Shown here in pieces: positions 25,325 through 36,756 of a stretch of DNA of 64,000 bases. The stretch spans positions 3,686 to 67,685 of the forward strand of contig NZ_JAVESI010000015.1 in NCBI RefSeq assembly GCF_034006665.1, in the 5' to 3' direction. A program made the position numbers and the translations under genes. Every line of letters begins with the position of its first letter. Position 1 is the first letter of the stretch. Below the pieces are notes generated by a model. The model saw only the letters and a program-made list of their open reading frames with translations, made no database searches and was not told the origin of the DNA. This DNA is from Trichloromonas sp034006665. GTDB lineage: Bacteria > Desulfobacterota > Desulfuromonadia > Desulfuromonadales > Trichloromonadaceae.

Positions 25325-25857
25325 GACGATTTCCTCCCGTAGAGAAGGCGGGCGACGAAAATGCCGCCGATGAAAAAGCAGACCAAGGAGACAAAACCGC
25401 TGACAGCCAGCTGGAGCGAACCGCTCAGCCCGTGACCGCTCGGTCAGCCGTCGGCCAGACGGGCGCCGAACATGGCGACGGTCCCGCCGGCGAAGGCGAA
25501 GAGCGCCCGGCGACCGTGACTGACCGCGCCGAAGCGCTGCTGCCAGAGGCCGGGCAGGGCTTGGACCCGAAAGCTGCGATCAGTCATTGAAGCGATCAGG
25601 GCGCCGATGAAGATGCCGACAACAAACATCCACTGCCAGTCAATCTTGGGCGCGGTTTTGATGAAATAATCCATTTGCGCCACCCGCTCCGGGGTGAATA
25701 CGGTTTCGACCATGCCGGCAATGCGCACAAATGTCGTGGACGCGCCGAGAAACTGCCCGGCGAACCATACGGAAAAGACCGAAACCAACCCGGAAAGGGC
25801 CCCGGCCAGATAGGGGTTCCACCCGCCGTCGGATAGCGACGAAAAACGCGAAACCAT
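25321..25857 (-). CDS. selenocysteine-containing YeeE/YedE-family transporter, N-terminal half protein, Sec138 at TGA 25446-25444
   Basis: From ATG 25857 (AAGGAG seven bases upstream) the frame is 178 residues when one TGA is read through. The TGA stands in ARLADG-TGA-PSGHGLSG. In this family the same place reads GGCTSGHGISG, so the TGA replaces the conserved pore Cys. The rest (QLAVSGFVSLVCFFIGGIFVARLLYGRK) continues the family and ends exactly at an ATGA overlap with the other half, which a decayed gene would not need to keep. A SECIS-like hairpin starts 14 bases after the TGA. About five membrane helices. I infer a sulfur- or selenium-compound uptake channel with a selenol in its relay. 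Confidence 0.82.
25410..25429 (-). promoter_or_regulatory. candidate bacterial SECIS hairpin for the YeeE half
   Basis: On the minus strand GCTG-AGCG-GTT-CGCT-C-CAGC forms an 8-bp stem with a single bulged C and a GUU loop, starting 14 bases after the TGA. The spacing and loop composition agree with the hairpin after the cytochrome TGA. Confidence 0.65.
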
Positions 25858-25960
25858 AAAAATCTCCTTTCGTTTACAGAGGTTCACATCCGCAAGCACG
25901 AATGGTAACGGTCCAGAAAGATTAGCAAATTTTTCCGGAAAAACAAGTCTTCACAGACGC

Positions 25961-25994
25961 CGAAGCCCCCGGTGGATAACCACCGGGGGCTTCG
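25961..25994. terminator. terminator hairpin downstream of ppdK
   Basis: A 14-bp perfect stem (CGAAGCCCCCGGTG / CACCGGGGGCTTCG) with a six-base loop lies just after the ppdK stop codon on the minus strand. No long T-run follows, but the stem is very stable. Confidence 0.65.
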
Positions 25995-26025
25995 TATTTA
26001 CACGCGGGATCAGACAATCGCCCGC

Positions 26026-28689
<2,664 letters not shown>

Positions 28690-28754
28690 CCTTCTCCTCC
28701 TGAAAAGTTTTAACGCCGGGACCAGTCCCGGCCAAGTAACGGGCTCCCCGGCCC

Positions 28755-30821
28755 CTAGGCGGCGATCCGGGAGAAATCCGCGATCCCCGTAAACAGCTTG
28801 GCGACGCCGGTAAGCAGTGCCAGACGATTGATGCGCACGGCGTCCTCATCAGCCATGACCATGACGCCTTCGAAAAAGCCGTCCACCGCGCCGCGCAAAC
28901 CGGCAATGGCGCGCAAGGCCGCAGCATACTCCCCGGCCGCCACGGCTTGATTGACCTGCCCGGCCGCCGCACGGGTCGCTTCATGCAAAGCCCCCTCGCA
29001 AGGGGCGGCAAAGAGCGCCGGATCCACGGGTGTATCGACTCCGCTTTTAATTATATTGACGACCCGCTTAAAAGCAACGGCCAGCGGTTCGAAATCTTCG
29101 CGTCCCTTGAGTTCAGCCAGGGCCTTGACCCGGGCCAAGGCATCGCTGACATCCACAAAAGAGGCGGAAAGGACCGCGTCGACCACATCCTGGGGATAGC
29201 CTTGCCCGGTGAGCAGATTGACCAAGCGCAGACGGAGAAATTCGAGAACGTCGGCACGCACCTCGGGGCGGGGCCGGGTCAGCTTGACCGTCAGCAGATC
29301 GAGACTGCGGTCAACCAGCGCCGGCAGAGACAGGCGGTAACCGCGCCCGAGGATGATGTTGAGGATGCCGATGGCGCTGCGCCGCAGGGCGTAAGGGTCG
29401 GCGGTGCCGGTGGGAATCAGGCCGACACCAAAACAGCCGCAAAGGGTATCGAGTTTGTCGGCAATGGAGACGAAAGCACCGAGGTCGGCGGAAGGAATGG
29501 CGCCACCGGCCTGGGTCGGCAGATAATGTTCGTAGATCGCCTGGGCGACTTCGGCGTCCTCCCCTTCGAGCAGAGCGTACTCGCGCCCCATCACCCCTTG
29601 GACTTCGGGGAACTCGCCGACCATGCCCGAAACCAGGTCGGCCTTGCACAGGGTGGCGGCACGAGCAACCTTCTCCTTCAGCTTCGGCGCCAGCTCTTCG
29701 GCAAGGGCCACGGCCAGCGCCCGGAAGCGCTCCATCTTCTCGAAGGAAGTGCCGAGCTTGGCCTGATAGACCACCGATTTGAGGGCTTCGACGCGAGTCG
29801 CGAGAGGCACCTTCTTGTCTTCCTCGAAAAAGAAGCGGGCGTCGGAAAGACGGGCGCGCAACACCCGCTCGTTCCCCCGAACCACCACCGACGGATCGGG
29901 AGCGAGGGTGTTGTTGATAGTGATGAAGGCCGGCATCAGCTTGCCGGAAGCGTCGACCAAGGAGAAGTAACGCTGGTGACTGCGCATGGAGGTGATCAGC
30001 ACCTCCTTGGGCACTTGGAGAAAATCGGGGTTGAAAGTGCCGAGCACGGCGCTGGGATATTCCACCAAGTAAGTCACCTGCTCCAGCAATTCCTCATCGG
30101 CGAGCGCCTCCCCTCCCGCTTCCTTGGCCAGGCGGGCGACCTCGGCGCGAATAATCGCCTTGCGCCTATCCGGATCGACAATGACGAAATGGCGCTCGCA
30201 TTCGTCCAGATACCGTCTGAAATCCTTGACTTCAAAGGCGCCCGGAGCCATGAAGCGATGCCCCCGCGACCGGTTGCCGCTGGTGACGTTGCCGAAGGCG
30301 AAGGGCACGACGGCGCCGCCGTAGAGGGCGACAATCCAATGCACCGGCCGGGCAAAGCGGACATCGAGATCCTTCCAGCGCATGGATTTCTTAAAAGGGA
30401 TATTGTTGATCAGGCGGGGGAGGATTTCCGTCAGCAACTCTGCCGTGGGCCGTCCGGCCTGTTCTTTCCTGGCGCAGACATAGTGCCCTTTTTCCGTCTC
30501 GACAATAACCAGCTGATCGACGCTGATCCCCTGACCGCGGGCAAAACCTTCGCCGGCCTTGGTCGGCTTGCCCGTGGCGTCGAAGGCGACACTTTTGGCC
30601 GGACCCATGACCTCGCTGCGCAACGTCGGCTGATGTTCCTCGACCCCATCCACCACCAGCAGCAGCCGGCGGGGGGTCGCCAGGGTACGGACGGCACCGA
30701 AAGCAAGCTGGGCGCTTTCGAGTTCGGCGCGGATCAGGTTGGCCATATCGGCCATAGCCTTGGGCAGAAAACCGGCGGGGATCTCTTCGGTTCCGATTTC
30801 GAGCAGCAGTTCCTGAGCCAT
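28755..30821 (-). CDS. glyS: glycyl-tRNA synthetase, beta subunit
   Basis: A 688-residue beta subunit of the bacterial alpha2beta2 GlyRS. It begins LLLEIGTEEIPAGFLP and includes CKADLVSGMVGEFPEVQGVMG (HD-like region) and a C-terminal anticodon-binding DALR-like part. The ATG at 30821 overlaps the glyQ stop by one base (TGATG). It binds tRNA(Gly) and acts only with the alpha subunit. Confidence 0.95.
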   Translation of the reverse strand: MAQELLLEIGTEEIPAGFLPKAMADMANLIRAELESAQLAFGAVRTLATPRRLLLVVDGVEEHQPTLRSEVMGPAKSVAFDATGKPTKAGEGFARGQGISVDQLVIVETEKGHYVCARKEQAGRPTAELLTEILPRLINNIPFKKSMRWKDLDVRFARPVHWIVALYGGAVVPFAFGNVTSGNRSRGHRFMAPGAFEVKDFRRYLDECERHFVIVDPDRRKAIIRAEVARLAKEAGGEALADEELLEQVTYLVEYPSAVLGTFNPDFLQVPKEVLITSMRSHQRYFSLVDASGKLMPAFITINNTLAPDPSVVVRGNERVLRARLSDARFFFEEDKKVPLATRVEALKSVVYQAKLGTSFEKMERFRALAVALAEELAPKLKEKVARAATLCKADLVSGMVGEFPEVQGVMGREYALLEGEDAEVAQAIYEHYLPTQAGGAIPSADLGAFVSIADKLDTLCGCFGVGLIPTGTADPYALRRSAIGILNIILGRGYRLSLPALVDRSLDLLTVKLTRPRPEVRADVLEFLRLRLVNLLTGQGYPQDVVDAVLSASFVDVSDALARVKALAELKGREDFEPLAVAFKRVVNIIKSGVDTPVDPALFAAPCEGALHEATRAAAGQVNQAVAAGEYAAALRAIAGLRGAVDGFFEGVMVMADEDAVRINRLALLTGVAKLFTGIADFSRIAA

Positions 30822-31696
30822 CAGCGGCCTCCTTTCAGTAGCGGGAAGCCGAGCTGCTCACGCAGACGCAGATAGCCTTCGGCGCAGAGCTTGGCCACGT
30901 TGCGCACGCGGCCGATGTAGTTGGCCCGTTCGGTCACCGAAATTGCTCCCCGGGCGTCAAGTAGATTGAAGGAATGGGAGCATTTCATCACATAGTCGTA
31001 GGCGGGAAGCACCAGCCCACGCTCCACCAGGCGGATGCATTCTTTTTCGTACATGGAAAAAAGCTTGAGGAGCATGTCGACGTCGGCCTCCTCGAAGTTA
31101 TAGGTCGAGAACTCGACCTCACTCCGGTGGTGGACGTCGCCGTATTTGACCCCTTTGACCCATTCGAGGTCATAGACGTTGTCAACCCCTTGCAGGTACA
31201 TGGCGATCCGTTCGCAGCCGTAGGTGATCTCGCCGGAAACGGGTTTGAGATCAACGCCGCCCGCCTGCTGGAAGTAGGTAAACTGGGTAATCTCCATGCC
31301 GTCCAGCCAGACCTCCCAGCCCAGCCCCCAGGCGCCGAGGGTCGGGGACTCCCAGTCATCCTCGACGAAACGGATGTCATGGGCCTTGGGATTGATCCCG
31401 AAACTCTTGAGCGAGTCGAGATAGAGATCGAGGATGTTCATCGGCGAGGGCTTGAGAATGACCTGGAACTGGTAGTAATGCTGAAGACGGTTGGGATTTT
31501 CGCCGTAACGGCCGTCGGTGGGCCGGCGGGAGGGTTCGACATAGGCGACATTCCACGGCTCGGGGCCGAGAACCCGAAGGAATGTCGCAGGGTTGAAAGT
31601 TCCGGCACCTTTTTCCACATCGTAGGGCTGCTGAATGATACATCCTTGCCCGGCCCAGTAATTCTGCAAAGAAAGAATCAGATCTTGAAACGTCAC
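30821..31696 (-). CDS. glyQ: glycyl-tRNA synthetase, alpha subunit
   Basis: A 291-residue class II catalytic subunit. It starts TFQDLILSLQNYWAGQGC and includes QPYDVEKGAGTFNPATFLR, EPSRRPTDGRYGENPNRLQHYYQ (motif 2) and VSGEITYGCERIAMYLQ (motif 3). It charges glycine with ATP. A near-consensus promoter lies about 90 bases upstream, and glyS follows directly. Confidence 0.95.
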   Translation of the reverse strand: MTFQDLILSLQNYWAGQGCIIQQPYDVEKGAGTFNPATFLRVLGPEPWNVAYVEPSRRPTDGRYGENPNRLQHYYQFQVILKPSPMNILDLYLDSLKSFGINPKAHDIRFVEDDWESPTLGAWGLGWEVWLDGMEITQFTYFQQAGGVDLKPVSGEITYGCERIAMYLQGVDNVYDLEWVKGVKYGDVHHRSEVEFSTYNFEEADVDMLLKLFSMYEKECIRLVERGLVLPAYDYVMKCSHSFNLLDARGAISVTERANYIGRVRNVAKLCAEGYLRLREQLGFPLLKGGR

Positions 31697-31786
31697 GCGA
31701 CCTCCAGAAAAAGCCGGAACCGGTCATGGCAACGACCGGCCCGGCCCGGATTAAATCCCCGGCTCGGGATCTGCTAAAAAAATCGA

Positions 31787-31816
31787 ATATTAGCTTTTTC
31801 CAGCTTCGGCTGTCAA
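31787..31816 (-). promoter_or_regulatory. sigma-70-type promoter for glyQS
   Basis: On the minus strand TTGACA (31816-31811), an 18-base spacer and TAATAT (31792-31787) form a near-consensus promoter about 90 bases before glyQ. The -35 lies within the loop and arm of a 9-bp hairpin (31798-31823), which might also end recO transcripts. Confidence 0.6.
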
Positions 31817-31842
31817 GCTGGAATCGTCGCTAGAAAGCCTAT

Positions 31843-32616
31843 TTAGCCACCCTTCTGCGCCTCGCCATCAAGCAGGATCCGCTCCAGAAAATTTTGCGAA
31901 CGCAAAGGTCGACAGAGGTGACATTCCAGGGCGTTCGCCACCAGTTGCCGCCCCTCACGAAGGGTCGTTTCTCCCAGTCGGATATCGGCGAAAACTGTCG
32001 ACGGCCCGTTGAGAATCCGCGATACGGAACCGAGGGTCAGCAAATCCAAGGAAAGCTCCCCCTGGCTCCCCGCACAGACAGGGCAAAGGCTGCCACCGCG
32101 CCGAGCGGCAAAGCTCACCCGGGGACCGAGCAGGGGACCGAAGCAGGCGGCACAATGAAGCAGATGAGGGATGTAGCCGGAAAGGTTGAGCAGACGCAGC
32201 TCGAACAGAAGCCTGGCCGATTTTCCGCCCCCGTTGCGGGCCAAAGCATCGAGCAAAGCCTTGAGGAGCGCATAGACCTCGTCCTGCTCCTCCCCTTCAG
32301 CAAAGAGCGCCTCAATCAGTTCACAGGCGTAGCCGGCCAAAGCAATCGCCGCCAGGTCAGCACGCAATCCCAGACGCGGATCGACCAGTTCCGACTCCTT
32401 CAGGATGAGCAGGCCCCCAGAGCGGGGAAACGTCCAGTGAAGAATCACGCTGGCGAAAGGTTCGAGGGAAGCCGCAAAACGCCGCCGGCTGTTGCGGGCG
32501 CCCCGGGCGAAACCACGCAGCCGGCCGTGCCCCGGGGCGAAAAAAGTGACGATGCGGTCGGCCTCGCCGTAGTCGAAATGGCGCAACACAATCGCCTCGG
32601 AACGGAACAGGCGCAT
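31843..32616 (-). CDS. recO: DNA repair protein RecO
   Basis: A 257-residue protein. The N-terminal OB-fold (EAIVLRHFDYGEADRIVTFFAPGHGRLRGFARGAR) is followed by a helical domain holding a zinc site (CAACFGPLL and CPVCAG). RecO loads RecA onto SSB-coated DNA with RecR. It is preceded by mgtE with only 11 bases between, so the two are probably co-transcribed. Confidence 0.95.
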   Translation of the reverse strand: MRLFRSEAIVLRHFDYGEADRIVTFFAPGHGRLRGFARGARNSRRRFAASLEPFASVILHWTFPRSGGLLILKESELVDPRLGLRADLAAIALAGYACELIEALFAEGEEQDEVYALLKALLDALARNGGGKSARLLFELRLLNLSGYIPHLLHCAACFGPLLGPRVSFAARRGGSLCPVCAGSQGELSLDLLTLGSVSRILNGPSTVFADIRLGETTLREGRQLVANALECHLCRPLRSQNFLERILLDGEAQKGG

Positions 32617-32627
32617 CGGTCGTCAGG

Positions 32628-33983
32628 TTAGCGCAGATGGTTGAGGAAGAGGGTGGCGGTGCCGAAGTAGATGAGAATGCCGGTAATATCGTTGGCGGTC
32701 TGTACGAAAGGGGTGGAGGCGATGGCCGGATCGACCCCGACCTTTTTGAAGAAACACGGCGCAAGAACACCCATGGTCGCCGCCACCGTCATGGCGGTCA
32801 CCATGGCCAGCCCGACCACCAGCCCGAGATAGGCATTGTGATGCCAGACAAAGGCCACCAGGCCGATGGTCGCACCGCAAACCACGCCCATGATGATCCC
32901 AACCCGCAACTCTTTCAGAAAAACCTGGCGCATGGTGGAAAAGTCGATGCGCCCGGTGGCGAAGCCACGCACCACGATGGTCGCCGACTGACCGCCGACG
33001 TTCCCGCCCATGCCGGTAATGACGGGGATGAAGGAGATGAGGGCGATCACCTCCTCCAACGTCACCTTGAAAAGCCACATCAGATAGCCGGTGATCACGC
33101 CGCCGAAAAGGTTGGTGATCAGCCAGGGCAGGCGCAACCGAGCAATCTTAAAAGATTTATAACCGTAGAGCAGCTCCTCGTCGCTGGAGCCGGCCATCTT
33201 GTAGATATCCTCCGTGGCCTCTTCGCGCATGACGTCGATGACGTCATCGACGGTGATGATCCCCATCAGCTTGTTCCCCTCGTCGACAACGGGAATCGCC
33301 AGGATGTTGTACTTGGCCACCAGCTGCGCGACCTCTTCCTGGTCGATGTCGGTGCGCACGCTGATCACGTCGGTGGTCATGATGTCCTTGAGCCGCGACG
33401 TCGGCGGCACCGTCAACAGCTGACGGAGAGAGAGCACCCCGACGAGGTGATTGTACTCGTCGGTGACGTAGAGATAGAAAACCATCTCGATATCCTCGGC
33501 GCCCTGTACCGCTTCGATCGCCTCGCGCACGGTCATATCCTCGCGCAGGGAGAAGATCTCGGTGGCCATGATGCCGCCGGCGGTATCCTCGTCATACTTG
33601 AGCAGTTCCTCAATCTCTTCGGAATGCTCGATCTTCATGCTCTGCAGCACTTCCTCGGCCAGTTCCTCGGGCATATTGCGGATGATGTCGACGGCATCGT
33701 CGTAAGGCATTTCCTGCAACACTTCGGTGATCGTTTCCTTGTCGATCTGCTCCAGCAGCTGGGCGCCGGTGGCATGATCAAGTTCGGAGAGCACGTAGGC
33801 CGAAATCTCCGGATCGGCGAGGAGATTGAAGAGGATACGCTGTTCCTTGAGGTCGAGATAACGGAAGAGATGGGCGATATCGGCGGGATGGGACTTGGCC
33901 AGAACCTTGGTGATATGGGGATAGGCACCGCGTCGGATCAGTTTGCGGACGGTATCGAGGAGCATTTGCAGTTTCTGGTCCAT
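32628..33983 (-). CDS. mgtE: magnesium transporter MgtE
   Basis: A 451-residue protein with an N-terminal helical superhelix (ADIAHLFRYLDLKEQRILFNLL), two CBS domains (REAIEAVQGAEDIEMVFYLYV; ITVDDVIDVMREEA) and a five-helix membrane domain (FIPVITGMGGNVGGQSATIVVRG). The cytosolic domains sense Mg2+ and close the pore when it is plentiful. The membrane motif GNVGGQSA with its acidic pore residue is intact, and GGGAGG lies upstream of the start. Confidence 0.95.
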   Translation of the reverse strand: MDQKLQMLLDTVRKLIRRGAYPHITKVLAKSHPADIAHLFRYLDLKEQRILFNLLADPEISAYVLSELDHATGAQLLEQIDKETITEVLQEMPYDDAVDIIRNMPEELAEEVLQSMKIEHSEEIEELLKYDEDTAGGIMATEIFSLREDMTVREAIEAVQGAEDIEMVFYLYVTDEYNHLVGVLSLRQLLTVPPTSRLKDIMTTDVISVRTDIDQEEVAQLVAKYNILAIPVVDEGNKLMGIITVDDVIDVMREEATEDIYKMAGSSDEELLYGYKSFKIARLRLPWLITNLFGGVITGYLMWLFKVTLEEVIALISFIPVITGMGGNVGGQSATIVVRGFATGRIDFSTMRQVFLKELRVGIIMGVVCGATIGLVAFVWHHNAYLGLVVGLAMVTAMTVAATMGVLAPCFFKKVGVDPAIASTPFVQTANDITGILIYFGTATLFLNHLR

Positions 33984-34086
33984 AGCGATAAATCCTCCCC
34001 GGAGCGCAGTGCGAAATAGATGACGGCCGATACTAGCACCCCCCCGACGAAGGTGTCAACGACGGGGAGACGACCCCTTAAGACAC

Positions 34087-34115
34087 AAAAAAACCCCGCG
34101 ACGCGGGGTTTTTTT
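34087..34115. terminator. intrinsic terminator, A- and T-tracts on both sides
   Basis: CCCCGCG-A-CGCGGGG is flanked by seven A and seven T bases, 23 bases before the stop of the dehydrogenase gene on the minus strand. It is a classic bidirectional intrinsic terminator. Confidence 0.9.
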
Positions 34116-34137
34116 GATCGATTGCGACAACGGCGAG

Positions 34138-35001
34138 CTAGCCGAGTTCCTTGATGACCGCCGAGAAATCCTCCTCGCCGCGCCCGGCCTTGACTGCCTT
34201 CTCAAAGACCTTGGCCACGGCGTTGGCCGCCGGCAGTTCAAGGCTCGAATTGTCCGCCACTTCCTTGGCTTGGAGCAATCCCTCATAGACATACTTCAAG
34301 GCCAGGTTACGCGAGAAATCGCCGCGGGCAATAGAGCGCCCCTTGGCATTGAAGAGAGGAGAAGCGACGCCGCCCGATTCGAGAACTTCGAGAATCTTCT
34401 CGGCATTGAAGCCAAGCTTCTCACCGAGAACCAGACCCTCGGCCAAAGCTTCCATCAGCTCGGCCTGAACCAGGTTGACCACGAACTTCATGCGGGTCGC
34501 GTCTCCGACTTCGCCGACATGAATAATGTTCAGGGCGAAATGGGAAAAAACCTCGCGACAACGACTGAGCAGGGTATGATCACCGCCGGTAAGCACGGTC
34601 AGCAGACCGCTGATGGCATGCTCCTTGGTCCCCCAGATCGGCGCTTCGAGGAACTGGACTTTCTTGGCCGCGGCCTTGGAAGCAAACTCCAGAGTAACCT
34701 CAAGGGAATGGGTGCCCATGTCGACCAGGATCGCCCCCGGCTTGAGGCCGTCCATAAAACCACCTTCGCCGTTCAGGGCGGCGCTGACCTCTTCCTTCTC
34801 GGGCAGCACGACGATAAGCATATCCTTGTTCTGCGCGACCTCGTAAGGACTCGCGGCCGATTTCGCTCCCAGCTTGACCAGATCGGAAACTGCGTCCGAC
34901 TTGGCATCGTAAACCGTCAATTTATAGTGTGCCTTCAGCAGATTGGCGGCGATATGCCACCCTACCGTACCCAGCCCGATGAAACCGATATCTTTGACCA
35001 T
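34138..35001 (-). CDS. beta-hydroxyacid dehydrogenase family NAD(P)-dependent oxidoreductase
   Basis: A 287-residue enzyme of the 3-hydroxyisobutyrate/6-phosphogluconate dehydrogenase superfamily. It has DIGFIGLGTVGWHIAANLLK (Rossmann GxGxxG), the substrate-binding GTKEHAISGLLTVLTGGD, and the catalytic Lys in KFVVNLVQAELMEALAEGL. The length matches glyoxylate/succinic-semialdehyde reductases (GLYR/GarR type). Substrate not determined by sequence; reduction of a small aldehyde acid is most likely. It is flanked by an intrinsic terminator, so it is monocistronic. Confidence 0.85.
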   Translation of the reverse strand: MVKDIGFIGLGTVGWHIAANLLKAHYKLTVYDAKSDAVSDLVKLGAKSAASPYEVAQNKDMLIVVLPEKEEVSAALNGEGGFMDGLKPGAILVDMGTHSLEVTLEFASKAAAKKVQFLEAPIWGTKEHAISGLLTVLTGGDHTLLSRCREVFSHFALNIIHVGEVGDATRMKFVVNLVQAELMEALAEGLVLGEKLGFNAEKILEVLESGGVASPLFNAKGRSIARGDFSRNLALKYVYEGLLQAKEVADNSSLELPAANAVAKVFEKAVKAGRGEEDFSAVIKELG

Positions 35002-35132
35002 CCGCGACCTCCCCGTAAGACTCGAAAGTAAAACATATGCTGATTACCTATACCGCAAATCCACAAAAAAACAAGAGTAAATAAATCATAAACCCGCGAA
35101 ACGCGAAGGACGTCAACAAATCGATTCTATTC

Positions 35133-36581
35133 TCAAGCCTTTGCCAAAGGCAAGGAAAAGGCGACCCGAGTACCGACCCCCTGTTGACTTTCCAGAGAGA
35201 TCCGGCCGCCATGAGCCTCGACGATCGCCTTGACCAGACTCATGCCCAGGCCGATCCCTCCCAAGGCCGTATCCGAAGCATCGGCCCGAAAAAAACGATC
35301 GAAAGCATGGCATTTCTCCTCGTCGCTCATGCCCGTCCCCTGATCGGCCACCTCGAAGCAATAGAAGTCGCCCTCGGAGAGTCCAGCGATACGAATGACG
35401 CCCGGATTCGGCGAGAACTTCACCGCATTGCTCAGCAGATTGGTAAAAATCTGCTCAATTTTCGCCCGATCGATCTCCATGCGGCACTCGGGATCGCTCA
35501 CGACAAAATCAAAGCGTTGATTGGTCGACAGGCCGCAACAGTACTCCCGCACATCGTCGAGGAGTTCAGCCACGGTATGCACCCGCCGTTCGAGGGGCAG
35601 AGTTAGCCCCGAATCGACGCAACTGATATCGAGCAGCACGTCGAGAATCTGGTTGAGCCGCCAGGAATTTTCGTAGATCCGGCGCAATCCGTCCCGGCGC
35701 TGGTCGGGGGAAAGAAGTTCATCCTGCAAGATCTCGGCGAAGCCGCTGAGGACGGTAATCGGGGTTTTCAGCTCGTGCGCGGCGGCAATGATGAATTCGG
35801 ACTTCAAGCGTTCAATCTTGTGCTCGAAGGTGACATCCTGCAACACCAGCACCGTACCGGTGCCCTCCCTATCCGCGTTATGCAGCCGCGCGAACTTGCC
35901 CCGCAAAACCTTACCGCCCAGGCTGGTCGCAAGGAGAACCGGGCAGTCCGAAACCGCCGAAAGCTCCCTGGATTTATCCAGCGGAGTGGTCAGTTGCAAT
36001 AGGGCGGATTCCAAGGGGCCGGCGGCGGCCAGTTCGTCGATTCCCGGAAGCAGTTCCAACGCCGCCGGATTCATCAGTTCGATGCGTCCGGCGGGATCGG
36101 TGACGATCACACCGTCCTTGAGGGAGCGCAGAATCAGACTCAGACGCCGCTGGGCGCGGGTCTGCTCACGCAGGGAGGTCTTGATTTTCTGTAAATAGAG
36201 CCCAACCAGCACCCCGGTGGCGGAGCCGAAAACAAGGGGAACCACAAAAGCTCTGGGCTTAAGTGGGAAGCCCGCCAGCACCTTCTGCAGAGCGGAGAGA
36301 GAAGCCAGCAGCAGGGCGCCCCCCAGGGTGCTCAACACCATCAGAAGGATTCGGGAGAGCCCTTCCTCGCGGGGAAGAAGGTTTCCGCGCTTGTACAAAC
36401 GGGTCGAGTGCATGGCGACCCCCCCTAGGATCACGCCCAACCCTAGGGGGAACAGACTCCCCCCAAAAAGCTCGCCGCTGCCGCCATCCGTCGCTTCGAG
36501 CCGGTGAAAAATGCTGAGGACGACCAGCGCGCCGAGCAAAAAAACAAGCAACAGGCGCCATGGCCCAAGGGTTTGCCGCAT
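35133..36581 (-). CDS. membrane sensor histidine kinase with PAS domain
   Basis: A 482-residue kinase from ATG 36581, chosen because GGGAGA sits eight bases upstream; the frame is open to 36620. Four membrane helices (~10-30, 45-65, 85-105, 120-140) precede a PAS domain (LRSLKDGVIVTDPAGRIELMNPAALELL). HisKA follows with the phospho-acceptor His in IIAAAHELKTPITVLSGF. HATPase motifs are NLLSNAVKFSPN, ADQGTGMSD and GGIGLGMSLVKAIVEAHGG. No cognate response regulator is adjacent; the nearest one is at 41 kb. The signal is unknown. Confidence 0.9.
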   Translation of the reverse strand: MRQTLGPWRLLLVFLLGALVVLSIFHRLEATDGGSGELFGGSLFPLGLGVILGGVAMHSTRLYKRGNLLPREEGLSRILLMVLSTLGGALLLASLSALQKVLAGFPLKPRAFVVPLVFGSATGVLVGLYLQKIKTSLREQTRAQRRLSLILRSLKDGVIVTDPAGRIELMNPAALELLPGIDELAAAGPLESALLQLTTPLDKSRELSAVSDCPVLLATSLGGKVLRGKFARLHNADREGTGTVLVLQDVTFEHKIERLKSEFIIAAAHELKTPITVLSGFAEILQDELLSPDQRRDGLRRIYENSWRLNQILDVLLDISCVDSGLTLPLERRVHTVAELLDDVREYCCGLSTNQRFDFVVSDPECRMEIDRAKIEQIFTNLLSNAVKFSPNPGVIRIAGLSEGDFYCFEVADQGTGMSDEEKCHAFDRFFRADASDTALGGIGLGMSLVKAIVEAHGGRISLESQQGVGTRVAFSLPLAKA

Positions 36582-36756
36582 CGTCGATTCTCCCATGAAA
36601 CGGATTGTGCTGCTGCCCACTCCACGGACATGCCACCGAATATTGTTACACCAAGATCCTGAAACATGTAACCCCCGAACGGCAAATTTTCAGCAGGACG
36701 TGAACCGCTTTTGGACCGAAAAAAGCCATGCTTGCTTTTTTAGCCGGTGGCTAAAA

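Noticed and set aside
25444..25857. YeeE half ending at TGA 25444
   Set aside because: The frame continues with family-typical sequence to an exact ATGA coupling, so the TGA is better read as selenocysteine.
36738..36756. TTTTAGCC/GGCTAAAA palindrome as a terminator
   Set aside because: The T-run precedes and the A-run follows the stem on both strands, the reverse of an intrinsic terminator; left as an unexplained palindrome.
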